From CAYJFK01 sp964369475 (GTDB taxonomy: Bacteria; Bacillota; Clostridia; Oscillospirales; Feifaniaceae), in NCBI GenBank assembly GCA_964369475.1, contig CAYJFK010000046.1, positions 1 through 19,997 of the forward strand: DNA of 19,997 nucleotides, in the 5' to 3' direction. A program made the position numbers and the translations under genes. Below are positions 1 to 8,450 of this stretch, piece by piece (position 1 is the first letter of the stretch; each line of letters opens with the position of its first letter). The notes beneath the pieces are model-generated. The model was not told the DNA's origin. It saw only the letters and a program-made list of their open reading frames with translations, and searched no databases.

Positions 1-32
1 TAGCACTCCGTTATTTCAGAGTAGCAATTATA

Positions 33-65
33 AAGCGGCGCTTGACTGTAAGCGCTGCTTTTTTT
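33..65 (+). terminator. Intrinsic terminator at the window start
   Basis: The arms AAGCGGCGCTT (33-43) and AAGCGCTGCTT (50-60) form an 11-bp stem with one G-T pair and a 6-nt loop, and a run of seven T follows (59-65). It probably ends a plus-strand transcript whose gene lies left of the window. Confidence 0.85.
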
Positions 66-99
66 ATTTCACGATTTATCATTTTAGCCATCGCTTGTT

Positions 100-119
100 T
101 ATTGCACTTTTGTGCAATA
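100..119. repeat. 8-bp inverted repeat upstream of the chemoreceptor promoter
   Basis: TATTGCAC and GTGCAATA are perfect inverted arms separated by TTTT. No U-run follows and no gene ends here, so it is more like a protein-binding dyad than a terminator. It lies about 75 bp upstream of the -35 box of the chemotaxis receptor gene. The regulator, if any, is unknown. The rest of 66-194 is AT-rich with nothing else recognisable. Confidence 0.35.
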
Positions 120-194
120 TCACGAACAAAAAGTTATAAATTCGTCTAACTTTGCTATAAAGGTGTAAATTTTGTATAAATTGACCAAATAATG

Positions 195-223
195 TTGAAT
201 GTGTGACTATTACATGGTATAAT
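195..223 (+). promoter_or_regulatory. Sigma-A type promoter for the chemoreceptor
   Basis: TTGAAT (195-200) and TATAAT (218-223) are separated by 17 bp. The upstream TTGACC at 181-186 is 31 bp from the -10 box and is therefore not the partner. Transcription would start near 230, leaving a leader of about 68 nt. Confidence 0.75.
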
Positions 224-297
224 TATGTAGCATAGATGTTATGTTTTAATTTACAAGGCTTAACATTCCAAACAACTTAAATTAGTGGGGGAAAACA

Positions 298-1983
298 ATG
301 AAAAGCTATAAAAAATGGTTAAAAAATGCCACCATGAGCAGAAAACTCATACCGACACAGCTAGTTACCATTGTGCTCGTTATACTCATGTCGACAATTT
401 CTATTATGTCTCTATCCTCTGTCGACAGGATGATGAGCAACCTCTTAGCGGAAAATGTGCAAAATACCGAAGACTTAAACCATATCATCGAAACCATGTA
501 TCTTTGCCGTGTTACCGGTCGAGATATTCTGCTTCAAGAGGACGAAGATTTAAGAGCCGATCTATATACAAAGTATCTTGCCTACTTCGATACGCTTGAC
601 AGTCAGATGGACGAATTCCTTCTAAAGCTCGATGGCGAGCGTGCAACTGTTTTTGCAGGCATTATCGAGAGCAAAAACCAGTATAAAGATGCCATGATTT
701 TGTCTGCCGACCTAAAAAACATGGGCGGTAGAGACGATGCAGCCCTTACAGCGCTTAGAAGTGTTACCCCTGTTGCAACAGATTTCTTCGGCGACATTGC
801 CATATTCCTTGAAGACGAAAAGACAATTATGAACCAAGTTGCCGAGAGCAATTCGAACACTGCAAGCGTTGTTTCGGCAATAGGCGGCGGCTTTGCGCTA
901 CTTGTTATTGCTATCCTTATTGTTTTCATTAAGACATTTGAAAAGTCGATGAACGGCCAGCTCGTTTCGCTAAAGAATATCGTTTACGACATTGTTAACA
1001 CAGGCGATACCTCGATAGAAATTCCGGAGGAACTTCTTACAAGCGACGAAGTAGGCGACATTGCAAAGGAAATGAAGCGCCTTACAGAAATGCTTGTCGA
1101 TTACTCCACAATTACAAATTCGCTCGCCGCTAAAAACTACCGTGTAGATGTTCCCGTTAAGTCGAACAGAGACACTCTTTCGACAAGCCTTCGCTCTATG
1201 GTCAACTCAAACAACACAGTTTTAAAGGACATAATTGTAACGGCAGAGCACGTTACGACCGAGTCTAAGAACATATTCAGCAATGCGCAAACGCTGGAGC
1301 AAGGTGTTGCACAACAGGCACAATCGGTCGAAGCGCTTTCCGGCCTACTTACCAACATTATTAGCGAGATTAAAGACAGCGCACAACATGCCGAAAACTC
1401 TGTTTCCCTTGCCGACAAGATGTCGAGCGACATCGACACAATCGACAGTCGTGTTAAGAGCATGATAGATGCAATGGAGAAAATCTCGCAATTCTCGGTA
1501 GAAATTCAGCGCATTATTACAACGATTGAAGATATAGCCTTCCAAACAAACATACTTGCGCTTAATGCGGCCGTCGAGGCGGCGAGGGCAGGTTCTTCCG
1601 GCAAGGGCTTTGCCGTTGTTGCCGACGAGGTTAGAAATCTTGCCACAAAGAGTAGCGAGTCGGCAAGGCAGACCGCAATGCTTATAGACAACTCTGCCGA
1701 TGCCGTTCAGTACGGCGAAAAGATTGCACAGGGTGTAGCGCAGGCACTTGTCGATGTTCTAACCAGCGCCAACAACATTTCGAGCTCCATCCAGCAGATA
1801 AACGGCTCTACGGCAAAGCAGATAGTTTCGATAGACTCTATTCAAAACGAGGTCGACACAATTTCCGATGTTGTTTATGCCAATAAGACAAACAGCGTAG
1901 AGAGCACGCAGATCAGCACAAAGCTCAACAAGTTTGCAACAGATATGAACTCGCTTGTATCGGAGTTTAAGCTAAATAATTAG
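298..1983 (+). CDS. Methyl-accepting chemotaxis protein (4-helix-bundle sensor, HAMP-like, MA domain)
   Basis: This is a transmembrane chemoreceptor that should control CheA-CheW signalling at the cell membrane. The 561-aa protein has a basic N-terminus, TM1 at about 18-40, an extracytoplasmic helical sensor at about 41-190 that looks like the four-helix-bundle type, TM2 at about 191-212, a HAMP-like linker at about 214-290, and a signalling coiled coil at about 310-560. The signature is the hairpin tip at about 411-455, which includes AFQTNILALNAAVEAARAG. I see no C-terminal CheR-docking pentapeptide; the protein ends in SEFKLNN. The start is ATG at 298 behind GTGGGGGAA (285-292). It has its own promoter and terminator, so it is monocistronic, and no che genes lie nearby. 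The ligand cannot be predicted. The family call is very secure. Confidence 0.96.
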   Translation: MKSYKKWLKNATMSRKLIPTQLVTIVLVILMSTISIMSLSSVDRMMSNLLAENVQNTEDLNHIIETMYLCRVTGRDILLQEDEDLRADLYTKYLAYFDTLDSQMDEFLLKLDGERATVFAGIIESKNQYKDAMILSADLKNMGGRDDAALTALRSVTPVATDFFGDIAIFLEDEKTIMNQVAESNSNTASVVSAIGGGFALLVIAILIVFIKTFEKSMNGQLVSLKNIVYDIVNTGDTSIEIPEELLTSDEVGDIAKEMKRLTEMLVDYSTITNSLAAKNYRVDVPVKSNRDTLSTSLRSMVNSNNTVLKDIIVTAEHVTTESKNIFSNAQTLEQGVAQQAQSVEALSGLLTNIISEIKDSAQHAENSVSLADKMSSDIDTIDSRVKSMIDAMEKISQFSVEIQRIITTIEDIAFQTNILALNAAVEAARAGSSGKGFAVVADEVRNLATKSSESARQTAMLIDNSADAVQYGEKIAQGVAQALVDVLTSANNISSSIQQINGSTAKQIVSIDSIQNEVDTISDVVYANKTNSVESTQISTKLNKFATDMNSLVSEFKLNN

Positions 1984-2013
1984 AATTATTGGGATCTCCC
2001 TTAAAAATGCATC

Positions 2014-2061
2014 AAAATAGGTCGTAGCAAATGGCGCTTACCATTTGCTACGACCTATTTT
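2014..2061 (+). terminator. Strong terminator after the chemoreceptor
   Basis: A perfect 21-bp inverted repeat (2014-2034 and 2041-2061) with a 6-nt CGCTTA loop sits 30 bp after the chemoreceptor stop. The arms begin with AAAA and end with TTTT, so it could work in both directions, although only the plus-strand gene needs it. Confidence 0.92.
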
Positions 2062-2086
2062 ATTGTTAAATTTCAAACATTTTTTA

Positions 2087-2115
2087 TTGACGGCTAAAAT
2101 GAACTCTGATATAAT
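2087..2115 (+). promoter_or_regulatory. Promoter for the secreted protease
   Basis: TTGACG (2087-2092), a 17-bp spacer and TATAAT (2110-2115), with TGA immediately upstream as an extended -10. This is close to consensus. It is followed by a leader of about 60 nt and the Shine-Dalgarno AAGGAGA at 2169-2175. Confidence 0.85.
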
Positions 2116-2183
2116 ATGGGTGATATTTTCTAAACATTTCAGCATAATACACGAACAAATATAACCAAAAGGAGATAATACAA

Positions 2184-3869
2184 ATGCACAAAAAGTCGCA
2201 AGCGCAGAGACTCTTGTCTCTACTCATGTCGTCAACCTTAGCTTTCACCATGCTTACCCCTGCCTTGGCCTATAACCAAATTATCGAGAGCGGCACTTTG
2301 CTTACAGGGCAAAGTATAGTTGCGATAAACTCCGATGCGACTGTCTTCGAGTCGACCTCTAACAGAGAGACCGTCGGCAGTGTCCCAAGTTCGAGCTCCT
2401 CCCCAAGTTACGACATAGGGGGCGAGGATTTACCGTCAAATGTATATGGCTACGACCAAAACGGCCGTGGAATTATAGACCCTAAGAGCACCCTCCCGAC
2501 CGCAGAGCCCATTCCCTTCGGCAGTCCCATGCCGCTAAATGCCACATTTTCTGCAGAGCCCTACGAGGTGGGGTATACAAAAAATTTAAAGGTCGATGTC
2601 GATACCGCCAACACATCTGTCGCCTTTAAGGTCGTTGCGGTCGGCGAGCACTGCACTGTTTGGACGCCTATTTTGGGCTACTACCCGATAACCGAGCAAG
2701 AGGCGGCACTTATTGTGGCCGAATTCGACTCGAAGTACGACGACATGAGAACCTACTACGGCGACCCGATGTCGGGCAAAAATGTCGACCCCGACAGCGA
2801 CGGCAAGATAGCGATAGCCTGCTACGATATAGATGGCGATGGTACCCCCTCGGGCACTGCTTATGTTGCCGGCTATTTCTACTCCTCCGACATGCCGGGT
2901 TATTCAAATTCGAGCGATCACAACAACATGGACATGATACATATCGACTCGGCTCTTGGTATGGTAAGCGGCGTTACCCAGTGCTTTGACACGCTGACGC
3001 ACGAGCTTGCCCACCTTATTACCTTCACGCAGGTCGGTCAGTATGCCTTTGGCAACATACCGATATTTATACACGAAGCCATAGCAGAGTCCTCCGTTCA
3101 CTTTTTGTCGGGCGACGGTATACACCAAGGCCGCATGGACTACTTTAACGGCTACGCTTTTGACTATGTCTCTACAAGCGGCAATGCCTCACTAACGGCA
3201 TGGGGCGGACAGCTTTCAAACTACTCGCTTGCCTACCTTTTCGGCCAGTATGTAAGAACGCAATATAGCATAACTGCGCCAAACTCCGATTTTAACGGTT
3301 CTATGATATACAGAGACATGTTCCCCCTCTTTGCAGAGGAGATAGAAGGCATGTACAAAGAGCTTTCAAGCGGCGAAGCCTTCGATGCTCAAGCCGCAAA
3401 AGAGGCCGTTCTTGCGATGCTCGCCGACATGCTACATGTTAAAGATGGCTCGACACTTATAGAAAACTTCTACATCGCACTCGAGGCCAAAAACGACATA
3501 GGCGCATACGGCTTTAAAGGCGAGCCCTTTGCAGAGCAAATAGAAGTGCCCTACGCAACAGGCACTCAAAGCCTTATACCGGGCGGTGCTCTTTACTACA
3601 AAAACACATCTACATTTACCCCCTCGGGCGAGGGAAGCAACATTGCATTTTACGGCATAAAGCAAGAGTCTCCACCTAACCCACGTGCAAATGTAGCAGG
3701 CGGCCCTATGATCGATGCCGAAGACCTCGGGGCAATAGCCTCCCCCCTAAATTACAATAGCGTAGCCACCCCTGATGATCCACTCGACGTAAACCAAGAT
3801 GGCAAAATAAACTTTGTAGACCTCGCAACGGTGCGCAACACAAATAATTTCGGAAAAATTGTAGAGTAG
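2184..3869 (+). CDS. Secreted HExxH zinc metalloprotease (M30-like) with degenerate dockerin repeats
   Basis: This is probably an exported zinc peptidase. The 561-aa product starts with a signal peptide (basic KK, hydrophobic core, likely cleavage after TPALA at residue 29). An acidic, serine-rich spacer follows. The catalytic region has HELAH at 273-277 (two zinc histidines and the general-base Glu) and HEAIAES at 297-303, whose E298 is the likely third zinc ligand, as in gluzincins. The block YDIDGDG (214-220), YVAGYF (227-232) and the spaced HExxH resemble the M30/hyicolysin-like family; that family assignment is from memory and less certain than the protease call. The C-terminus has two dockerin-like units: GPMIDAEDLGAIASPLNYN (507-525) and DVNQDGKINFVDLATVRN (535-552). 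The second has a full calcium loop and the first has lost it. The start ATG has AAGGAGA 8 nt upstream. It is monocistronic. Confidence 0.85.
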   Translation: MHKKSQAQRLLSLLMSSTLAFTMLTPALAYNQIIESGTLLTGQSIVAINSDATVFESTSNRETVGSVPSSSSSPSYDIGGEDLPSNVYGYDQNGRGIIDPKSTLPTAEPIPFGSPMPLNATFSAEPYEVGYTKNLKVDVDTANTSVAFKVVAVGEHCTVWTPILGYYPITEQEAALIVAEFDSKYDDMRTYYGDPMSGKNVDPDSDGKIAIACYDIDGDGTPSGTAYVAGYFYSSDMPGYSNSSDHNNMDMIHIDSALGMVSGVTQCFDTLTHELAHLITFTQVGQYAFGNIPIFIHEAIAESSVHFLSGDGIHQGRMDYFNGYAFDYVSTSGNASLTAWGGQLSNYSLAYLFGQYVRTQYSITAPNSDFNGSMIYRDMFPLFAEEIEGMYKELSSGEAFDAQAAKEAVLAMLADMLHVKDGSTLIENFYIALEAKNDIGAYGFKGEPFAEQIEVPYATGTQSLIPGGALYYKNTSTFTPSGEGSNIAFYGIKQESPPNPRANVAGGPMIDAEDLGAIASPLNYNSVATPDDPLDVNQDGKINFVDLATVRNTNNFGKIVE

Positions 3870-3914
3870 CATTATCAATAATTCCGCAAGGGGCATGGTA
3901 TATCCACTAATCCC

Positions 3915-3944
3915 TTGACCTGCTATGTACCACCTCATTAAAAT
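3915..3944 (+). promoter_or_regulatory. Possible promoter facing the hairpins after the protease
   Basis: TTGACC (3915-3920), 18 bp, then TAAAAT (3939-3944). Transcription would begin close to 3951, exactly at the first hairpin. There is no ORF downstream on this strand. It could be a chance match in AT-rich DNA or the promoter of a very short structured RNA. Confidence 0.25.
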
Positions 3945-3950
3945 AAAACG

Positions 3951-4006
3951 CTCAGCATGGAGAAAAAGTATTTCTCCATGCTGAGAAATCAGCTAAAGCT
4001 GATTTT
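3951..4006 (+). terminator. Double hairpin terminator after the protease
   Basis: The first stem is 15 bp and perfect (CTCAGCATGGAGAAA at 3951-3965 with 3971-3985, loop AAGTA). It is followed without a gap by an 8-bp stem, AAATCAGC (3986-3993) with GCTGATTT (3998-4005), loop TAAA, ending in TTTT. This is most simply the terminator of the protease transcript. Confidence 0.75.
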
Positions 4007-4084
4007 AATGTCCTCGGCTGGGAATTTTATGCCAAGGGGCTCCCCCTCCTTCCGAAGGGGCTTGATTTTATCTTTTTCTCCGCT

Positions 4085-4123
4085 CACAAAGAGCGTACTT
4101 CACTAAGAAGTACGCTCTTTGTG
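4085..4123. terminator. 17-bp hairpin in the convergent gap after parC
   Basis: CACAAAGAGCGTACTTC (4085-4101) and its perfect complement (4107-4123) with loop ACTAA lie 31 bp beyond the stop of the minus-strand parC-like gene. No clean U-run follows on either strand, so it may be a terminator or a transcript-end stabiliser. Between this and the double hairpin, 4007-4084 contains C/G runs but no gene. Confidence 0.55.
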
Positions 4124-4153
4124 TTCTCTATAATTGCTTTAAGCCCCCACACC

Positions 4154-6328
4154 CTACTCGAGTACAAGTTGCTCGGGTGCGTCTCGCATAGCGCCTGAAG
4201 CCGGTAAATTCTTTGCCCTATGGCGGTCGGGTGTCGTAAGCATACCCGAAACGTAGGGTGTTACCGACACAAGCTTATGTTTCATTGCAAGGCGAAGTGT
4301 CTGCACGCCCTGTGTGCTCCTTGTCTCCTTAGAGGGCACTAAGGCAGGCGATAGTAGCAGGATGCGCCCCGACGATGCCTCGAGCATAACATCGCCGTCG
4401 CCCGTTGTTAGTCCAATTAGCGGCGACTTTGCGTAATAAGCGCCTGTAAGCTTCTTTCTCTTTGTCTTGGTCTCGTAAGAGGAGAGCGGCACACGTGCCA
4501 CCTTGCCGTTTTCAAAGAAGAAGTTAACATGGCCCAAATAGTCGGCAGTCACAACGACACCAACAACGCTCTCGCCTTCGTCAAACTCGAGTTTCGAGGG
4601 CAGATATGTCCCCATAACAGATGCCTTTGTATCCTCGAAATCGCATAGCCTTGCCTTGTAAGCAAGTCCTGCCGAGGAAAAGACAATAATTTCAGCCTTG
4701 TTTGTAGTCTCGACAACACTGCCGACCTCGTCGCCCTCCTTAAGCTTTTGCTCAAAGCTCATTCTTAGCGACTGGGGGGTAATCTTCTTAAAGTAGCCCT
4801 CTTTTGTAACAAATACATTAACTGCATAATCGGGAATCTCCTCCTCGATTACAACATGCTGTACATCGTATAAAATCTCGGTCTTGCGTGGCTTGCCGTA
4901 CTTCTTTTTGACCTCTTTAAGTTCCTTTACAATGCGGTCTACAAGAAGTTTCTCGCTCCCCAAAATCTTCCTAAGCTCGGCAAGGTCTGCCGCAAGCTTT
5001 TCGACCTCGGCAAGCCGCTTTAGCACATGTTCACGGTTTAGAGCACGAAGCCTAATCTCTGCAATATACTCTGCCTGCTCCTCGTCTACCCCAAAGCCGA
5101 TCATAAGATTTGGGACTACCTCGCCCTCCTCGTCGGTCTCTCGAACAATTCTAACGGCACGATCTATATCGAGCAGTATTGCACGAAGCCCCTCTAATAA
5201 ATGCAGTTTTCTCGCCATCTGTTCTGCATCAAATGTAAGCTCTCTACGCACACAGGTAATTCTAAAATCGACCCATTCTTCTATAATCTCACGCACGCCC
5301 ATAACACGTGGGCGGCCGTTTACAAGTATGTTAAAGTTGCAAGAAAAAGAATCTTCAAGGGTCGTCATCTTGTATAGCTTTTGCATTACCTTTTCTGGGT
5401 CACTGCCACGTCTAAGCTCTATTGCTATCTTAAGACCGTTTCTGTCTACCTCGTCTCTAATGTCGGAGACCTCACGCAGTTTGCCCGACTTGGAAAGCTC
5501 AATAACCTTGTCTACAATTGCCTCTACCGTCGTGGTGTAGGGTATTTCGGTTATTTCTATAATACCGTCTATAATCTCGTACTTTGCCCTAACCTTAAAA
5601 GAGCCCCTGCCCGTCTTGTATATATTTTCCATGTCCTCGGCATTGTAAACAATACCCGCACCTTGCGAAAAATCGGGGGCCGGAAGTGTCGATAGCAAAT
5701 TGTGCTCGGGGTCGCCTATAACCCCAATAGCAGTGTCGCATACCTCTGCCAAGTTAAAGGAACAAATGTTAGATGCCATACCGACAGCGATACCCTGATT
5801 TGCATTTACAAGCACATTTGGGTATGTCGTTGGAAGTAGCGACGGCTCTTTCATGCTGCCGTCGTAGTTGTCGACCATATCAACGGCATTTTTCTCTATT
5901 CCCGAGAATATCTCCTTGCAAAATCCTGACAGCTTAACCTCGGTATACCTCGCCGCCGCCCATGCCATATCACGGGAATAGACCTTGCCAAAGTTGCCCT
6001 TAGAGTCTACATAGGGCGTAAGCAGGGCATCGTAGTCCTTTGTAAGTCTAACCATTGTGTCGTATATCGCAGCATCGCCATGGGGGTTTAGCTTCATTGT
6101 AGAACCCACGACATTGGCCGATTTTGTGCGATCCTTTGTTATAAGCCCCATGTCGTACATTGTGTAGAGAAGCTTTCTGTGCGACGGCTTAAACCCGTCT
6201 ATCTCGGGAATGGCACGAGAGACAATTACCGACATAGCATAGGGCATATAGTTTTCTTCGAGCGCCCTCGTTATCGGCTGATCTGTGTATTTTTCTTCAT
6301 ATATAGTAACCTGTTTCTTCTTTGCCAA
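4154..6328 (-). CDS. parC: Type IIA DNA topoisomerase subunit A (ParC/GyrA-like)
   Basis: This is the DNA breakage-reunion subunit, which forms a heterotetramer with the ParE-like product encoded upstream to change DNA topology with ATP. The 724-aa protein has the winged-helix region NPHGDAAIYDTMVR (81-94) and the catalytic tyrosine Y128 in AARYTE, preceded by the usual arginine R127. A tower and coiled-coil region follows, then a C-terminal beta-propeller-like part from about 495. It is shorter than typical GyrA (about 800 or more) and lacks a recognisable GyrA box, so ParC-like is the better label. The position equivalent to E. coli GyrA Ser83 is Ala86, while the acidic partner Asp90 is kept. 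The start codon is TTG at 6328, supported by AAAGGAGG at 6336-6343 seven nt upstream. The gene follows parE by 75 bp; a small GGGG-CAAT-CCCC hairpin (6350-6361) sits just before the ribosome site. Confidence 0.93.
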   Translation of the reverse strand: MAKKKQVTIYEEKYTDQPITRALEENYMPYAMSVIVSRAIPEIDGFKPSHRKLLYTMYDMGLITKDRTKSANVVGSTMKLNPHGDAAIYDTMVRLTKDYDALLTPYVDSKGNFGKVYSRDMAWAAARYTEVKLSGFCKEIFSGIEKNAVDMVDNYDGSMKEPSLLPTTYPNVLVNANQGIAVGMASNICSFNLAEVCDTAIGVIGDPEHNLLSTLPAPDFSQGAGIVYNAEDMENIYKTGRGSFKVRAKYEIIDGIIEITEIPYTTTVEAIVDKVIELSKSGKLREVSDIRDEVDRNGLKIAIELRRGSDPEKVMQKLYKMTTLEDSFSCNFNILVNGRPRVMGVREIIEEWVDFRITCVRRELTFDAEQMARKLHLLEGLRAILLDIDRAVRIVRETDEEGEVVPNLMIGFGVDEEQAEYIAEIRLRALNREHVLKRLAEVEKLAADLAELRKILGSEKLLVDRIVKELKEVKKKYGKPRKTEILYDVQHVVIEEEIPDYAVNVFVTKEGYFKKITPQSLRMSFEQKLKEGDEVGSVVETTNKAEIIVFSSAGLAYKARLCDFEDTKASVMGTYLPSKLEFDEGESVVGVVVTADYLGHVNFFFENGKVARVPLSSYETKTKRKKLTGAYYAKSPLIGLTTGDGDVMLEASSGRILLLSPALVPSKETRSTQGVQTLRLAMKHKLVSVTPYVSGMLTTPDRHRAKNLPASGAMRDAPEQLVLE

Positions 6329-6403
6329 GGGTTATCCTCCTTTAGTTGTGGGGCAATCCCCAAAATCGAGCACGGCCTGTGTTTGATTTTAATACAATCT
6401 CCC

Positions 6404-8398
6404 CTACGATATATCGGCTGCGTCGAGATAGATATGACCGTTTTGCTCAATAAAATTCTTTCTGCCTTGCAAGTCGTCGCCAAGTAGCATGTCGAACATA
6501 TTTGCCGTCATCTCGCCGTCCTCGGGGGTCACTCTTACAAGCCTTCTTGTCGAGGGGCACATGGTGGTCTCCCACATCATCTGCGGCTCGTTCTCACCAA
6601 GACCCTTAGAGCGGTTGATCTTGTACTTCTTGCCGCTAAGCTTTTTTACCGCCTCGTCTCGTTCCCTGTCGCTGTAACAAAAAATACTCTTGCCACCCGT
6701 CACTATCTCGTATAGCGGCGACTCGGCGATATAGACCTTGCCCTCTCTTAAAAGTGTCGGCGTAAGCCTGTACAGCATTGTCAAAATAAGCGTTCTTATC
6801 TGAAAACCGTCCACATCGGCGTCGGTACAAATTATAACCTTATTCCAACGCAGAGCCTCTAAATTAAATGTGTCGAGCTTTTTAGATGCGCCGCCCTTAA
6901 CCTCGACACCGCAACCGAGCACCTTTAACAGGTCTGTAATAATATCGTTTTTAAAAATTCTCGTATAGTCGCTCTTTAGGCAGTTCAAAATCTTACCTCG
7001 AACCGGGATTATAGCCTGAAACTCGGCATCTCGCCCAAGCTTGCACGAGCCCAAAGCCGAGTCGCCCTCCACTATATAAAGCTCTCTGCGTGCAAGGTCT
7101 TTCGTGCGGCAGTCTATAAACTTTTGCACACGATTTGCCATGTCGACACCGCCAGACAGTGTCTTCTTTATATCAATTCTCGCCTTCTCTGCCTGCTCTC
7201 TCGAACGCTTGTTAACAAGCACGGCATCGAGCACCTTTGCAAGGTCGGCGGCATTTTCAAGAAAGAAAATCTCGAGCTGTTCTTTTAAAAATGCCGTCAT
7301 GGACTCGGCTATAAATTTATTGTTAATTGCCTTCTTTGTCTGATTTTCGTAGGAGGTCTCGGTCGAATGGGAAGAAGAAATAAAAACAAGGCAGTCGGAA
7401 ATGTCGCCAAATGTAACCTTGCTCTCCCCCTTGTTGTACTTAGAGGCCGCCTTAAGACGGGCATCGACCGCCGACACAAAAGCGCTCCTAACGGCCTTAT
7501 CGGGCGAGCCTCCATATTCAAGATAGCTCGAGTTGTGGTAATACTCGAGCATCTGCACCGATTTGCTAAAGGCAAAGGCGACATCAAATTTAACCTTGTA
7601 ATCGGGCTTGTCCTCTCGGTCTCTACCCTTACGCTCGGCATTTGCACGAACTGTGCCCGTCATGGCATTTTCGCCTATAATCTCGGCAAGATAGTCGGAA
7701 AGTCCGTTTTGATAGCAAAAGGAGCTCTCCTCGTATACCCCCTTAGAAACCTCGTCCTTTAAATTAAATACAATGCCCGCATTGACAACGGCCTGCCGCC
7801 TTAGTGTATCGTGCAGATAAGCCGTTGGAATTGCAATCTCGGTAAAGACATCACGATCGGGCCGCCACCTTGTAACGGTGCCTGTCCGCCTGCCGCCATA
7901 TGCCTCTTTTGTAAGACCGCCGACATTCTCGCCACGCTCAAAATGCAGACTGTACCTCGTGCCGTCTCTGTAAGAGGTAACGTCCATATACTCCGACGCA
8001 TACTGCGTAGCACAAGCGCCAAGGCCGTTTAGCCCGAGCGAATACTCGTATGCCTCGTCCTCGTCCTTGGAATATTTTCCGCCTGCATAGAGCTCGCAAT
8101 AGACAAGCTCCCAGTTAAAACAACCCTCGTTTTCGTTGTAGTCGACAGGCACACCTCGCCCAAAGTCCTCTACTTCGAAAGAGCCGTCTAAATTTCTCGT
8201 AACATTTATCTTAGAGCCATAGCCCTCTCTCGACTCGTCTATCGAGTTTGCAAGAATTTCAAAAAAGGAATGCTGACACCCCTCAAGCCCGTCCGAGCCA
8301 AATATAACAGAAGGGCGCAAACGAACTCTGTCCGCCCCCTTTAGCGAAGAAATACTTTCATTACCATAGCCCTTAGGCGCCTTAGATTTTACTGCCAC
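6404..8398 (-). CDS. parE: Type IIA DNA topoisomerase subunit B (ParE/GyrB-like)
   Basis: This is the ATPase subunit of the topoisomerase whose cleavage subunit is the next gene. The 664-aa protein has a GHKL ATPase domain: E47, N51 and D54 in FFEILANSIDES, and GLNGLG at 122-127. The transducer has QTK (353-355), and the TOPRIM part has YIVEGDSA (441-448, E444), DADVDG (526-531) and KGLGE (598-602). Several family-invariant spots differ: GLNGLG for GLHGVG, SALGSC for SAGGSA, and DVDGFQI for DVDGAHI (Gln533 for His). This fits a divergent clostridial topoisomerase group that I recall as distinct from housekeeping gyrase; classical GyrB is less likely. The start is GTG at 8398 with GGAGG at 8406-8410, seven nt upstream. 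It is the first gene of a two-gene operon. Confidence 0.93.
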   Translation of the reverse strand: MAVKSKAPKGYGNESISSLKGADRVRLRPSVIFGSDGLEGCQHSFFEILANSIDESREGYGSKINVTRNLDGSFEVEDFGRGVPVDYNENEGCFNWELVYCELYAGGKYSKDEDEAYEYSLGLNGLGACATQYASEYMDVTSYRDGTRYSLHFERGENVGGLTKEAYGGRRTGTVTRWRPDRDVFTEIAIPTAYLHDTLRRQAVVNAGIVFNLKDEVSKGVYEESSFCYQNGLSDYLAEIIGENAMTGTVRANAERKGRDREDKPDYKVKFDVAFAFSKSVQMLEYYHNSSYLEYGGSPDKAVRSAFVSAVDARLKAASKYNKGESKVTFGDISDCLVFISSSHSTETSYENQTKKAINNKFIAESMTAFLKEQLEIFFLENAADLAKVLDAVLVNKRSREQAEKARIDIKKTLSGGVDMANRVQKFIDCRTKDLARRELYIVEGDSALGSCKLGRDAEFQAIIPVRGKILNCLKSDYTRIFKNDIITDLLKVLGCGVEVKGGASKKLDTFNLEALRWNKVIICTDADVDGFQIRTLILTMLYRLTPTLLREGKVYIAESPLYEIVTGGKSIFCYSDRERDEAVKKLSGKKYKINRSKGLGENEPQMMWETTMCPSTRRLVRVTPEDGEMTANMFDMLLGDDLQGRKNFIEQNGHIYLDAADIS

Positions 8399-8450
8399 TT
8401 ATAGTCCTCCGATTTTACCCAAATGAATAAGGGTTTGTACCCTAAATTAT

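Noticed and set aside
181..186. TTGACC as the -35 box of the chemoreceptor promoter
   Set aside because: It is 31 bp from the TATAAT. TTGAAT at 195-200 has the correct 17-bp spacing.
4061..4071. TTGATTTTAT shared with the reverse complement of 17314-17323 near G/C-rich hairpins, suggesting a dispersed repeat
   Set aside because: Only about 10 nt match, and the order relative to the hairpins differs between the two sites. Chance is enough to explain it.
4884..5540. 218-residue plus-strand ORF opposite the parC-like gene
   Set aside because: It is Ser/Arg-rich, has no ribosome site and lies wholly antisense to a clear topoisomerase gene. It is a codon-bias shadow.
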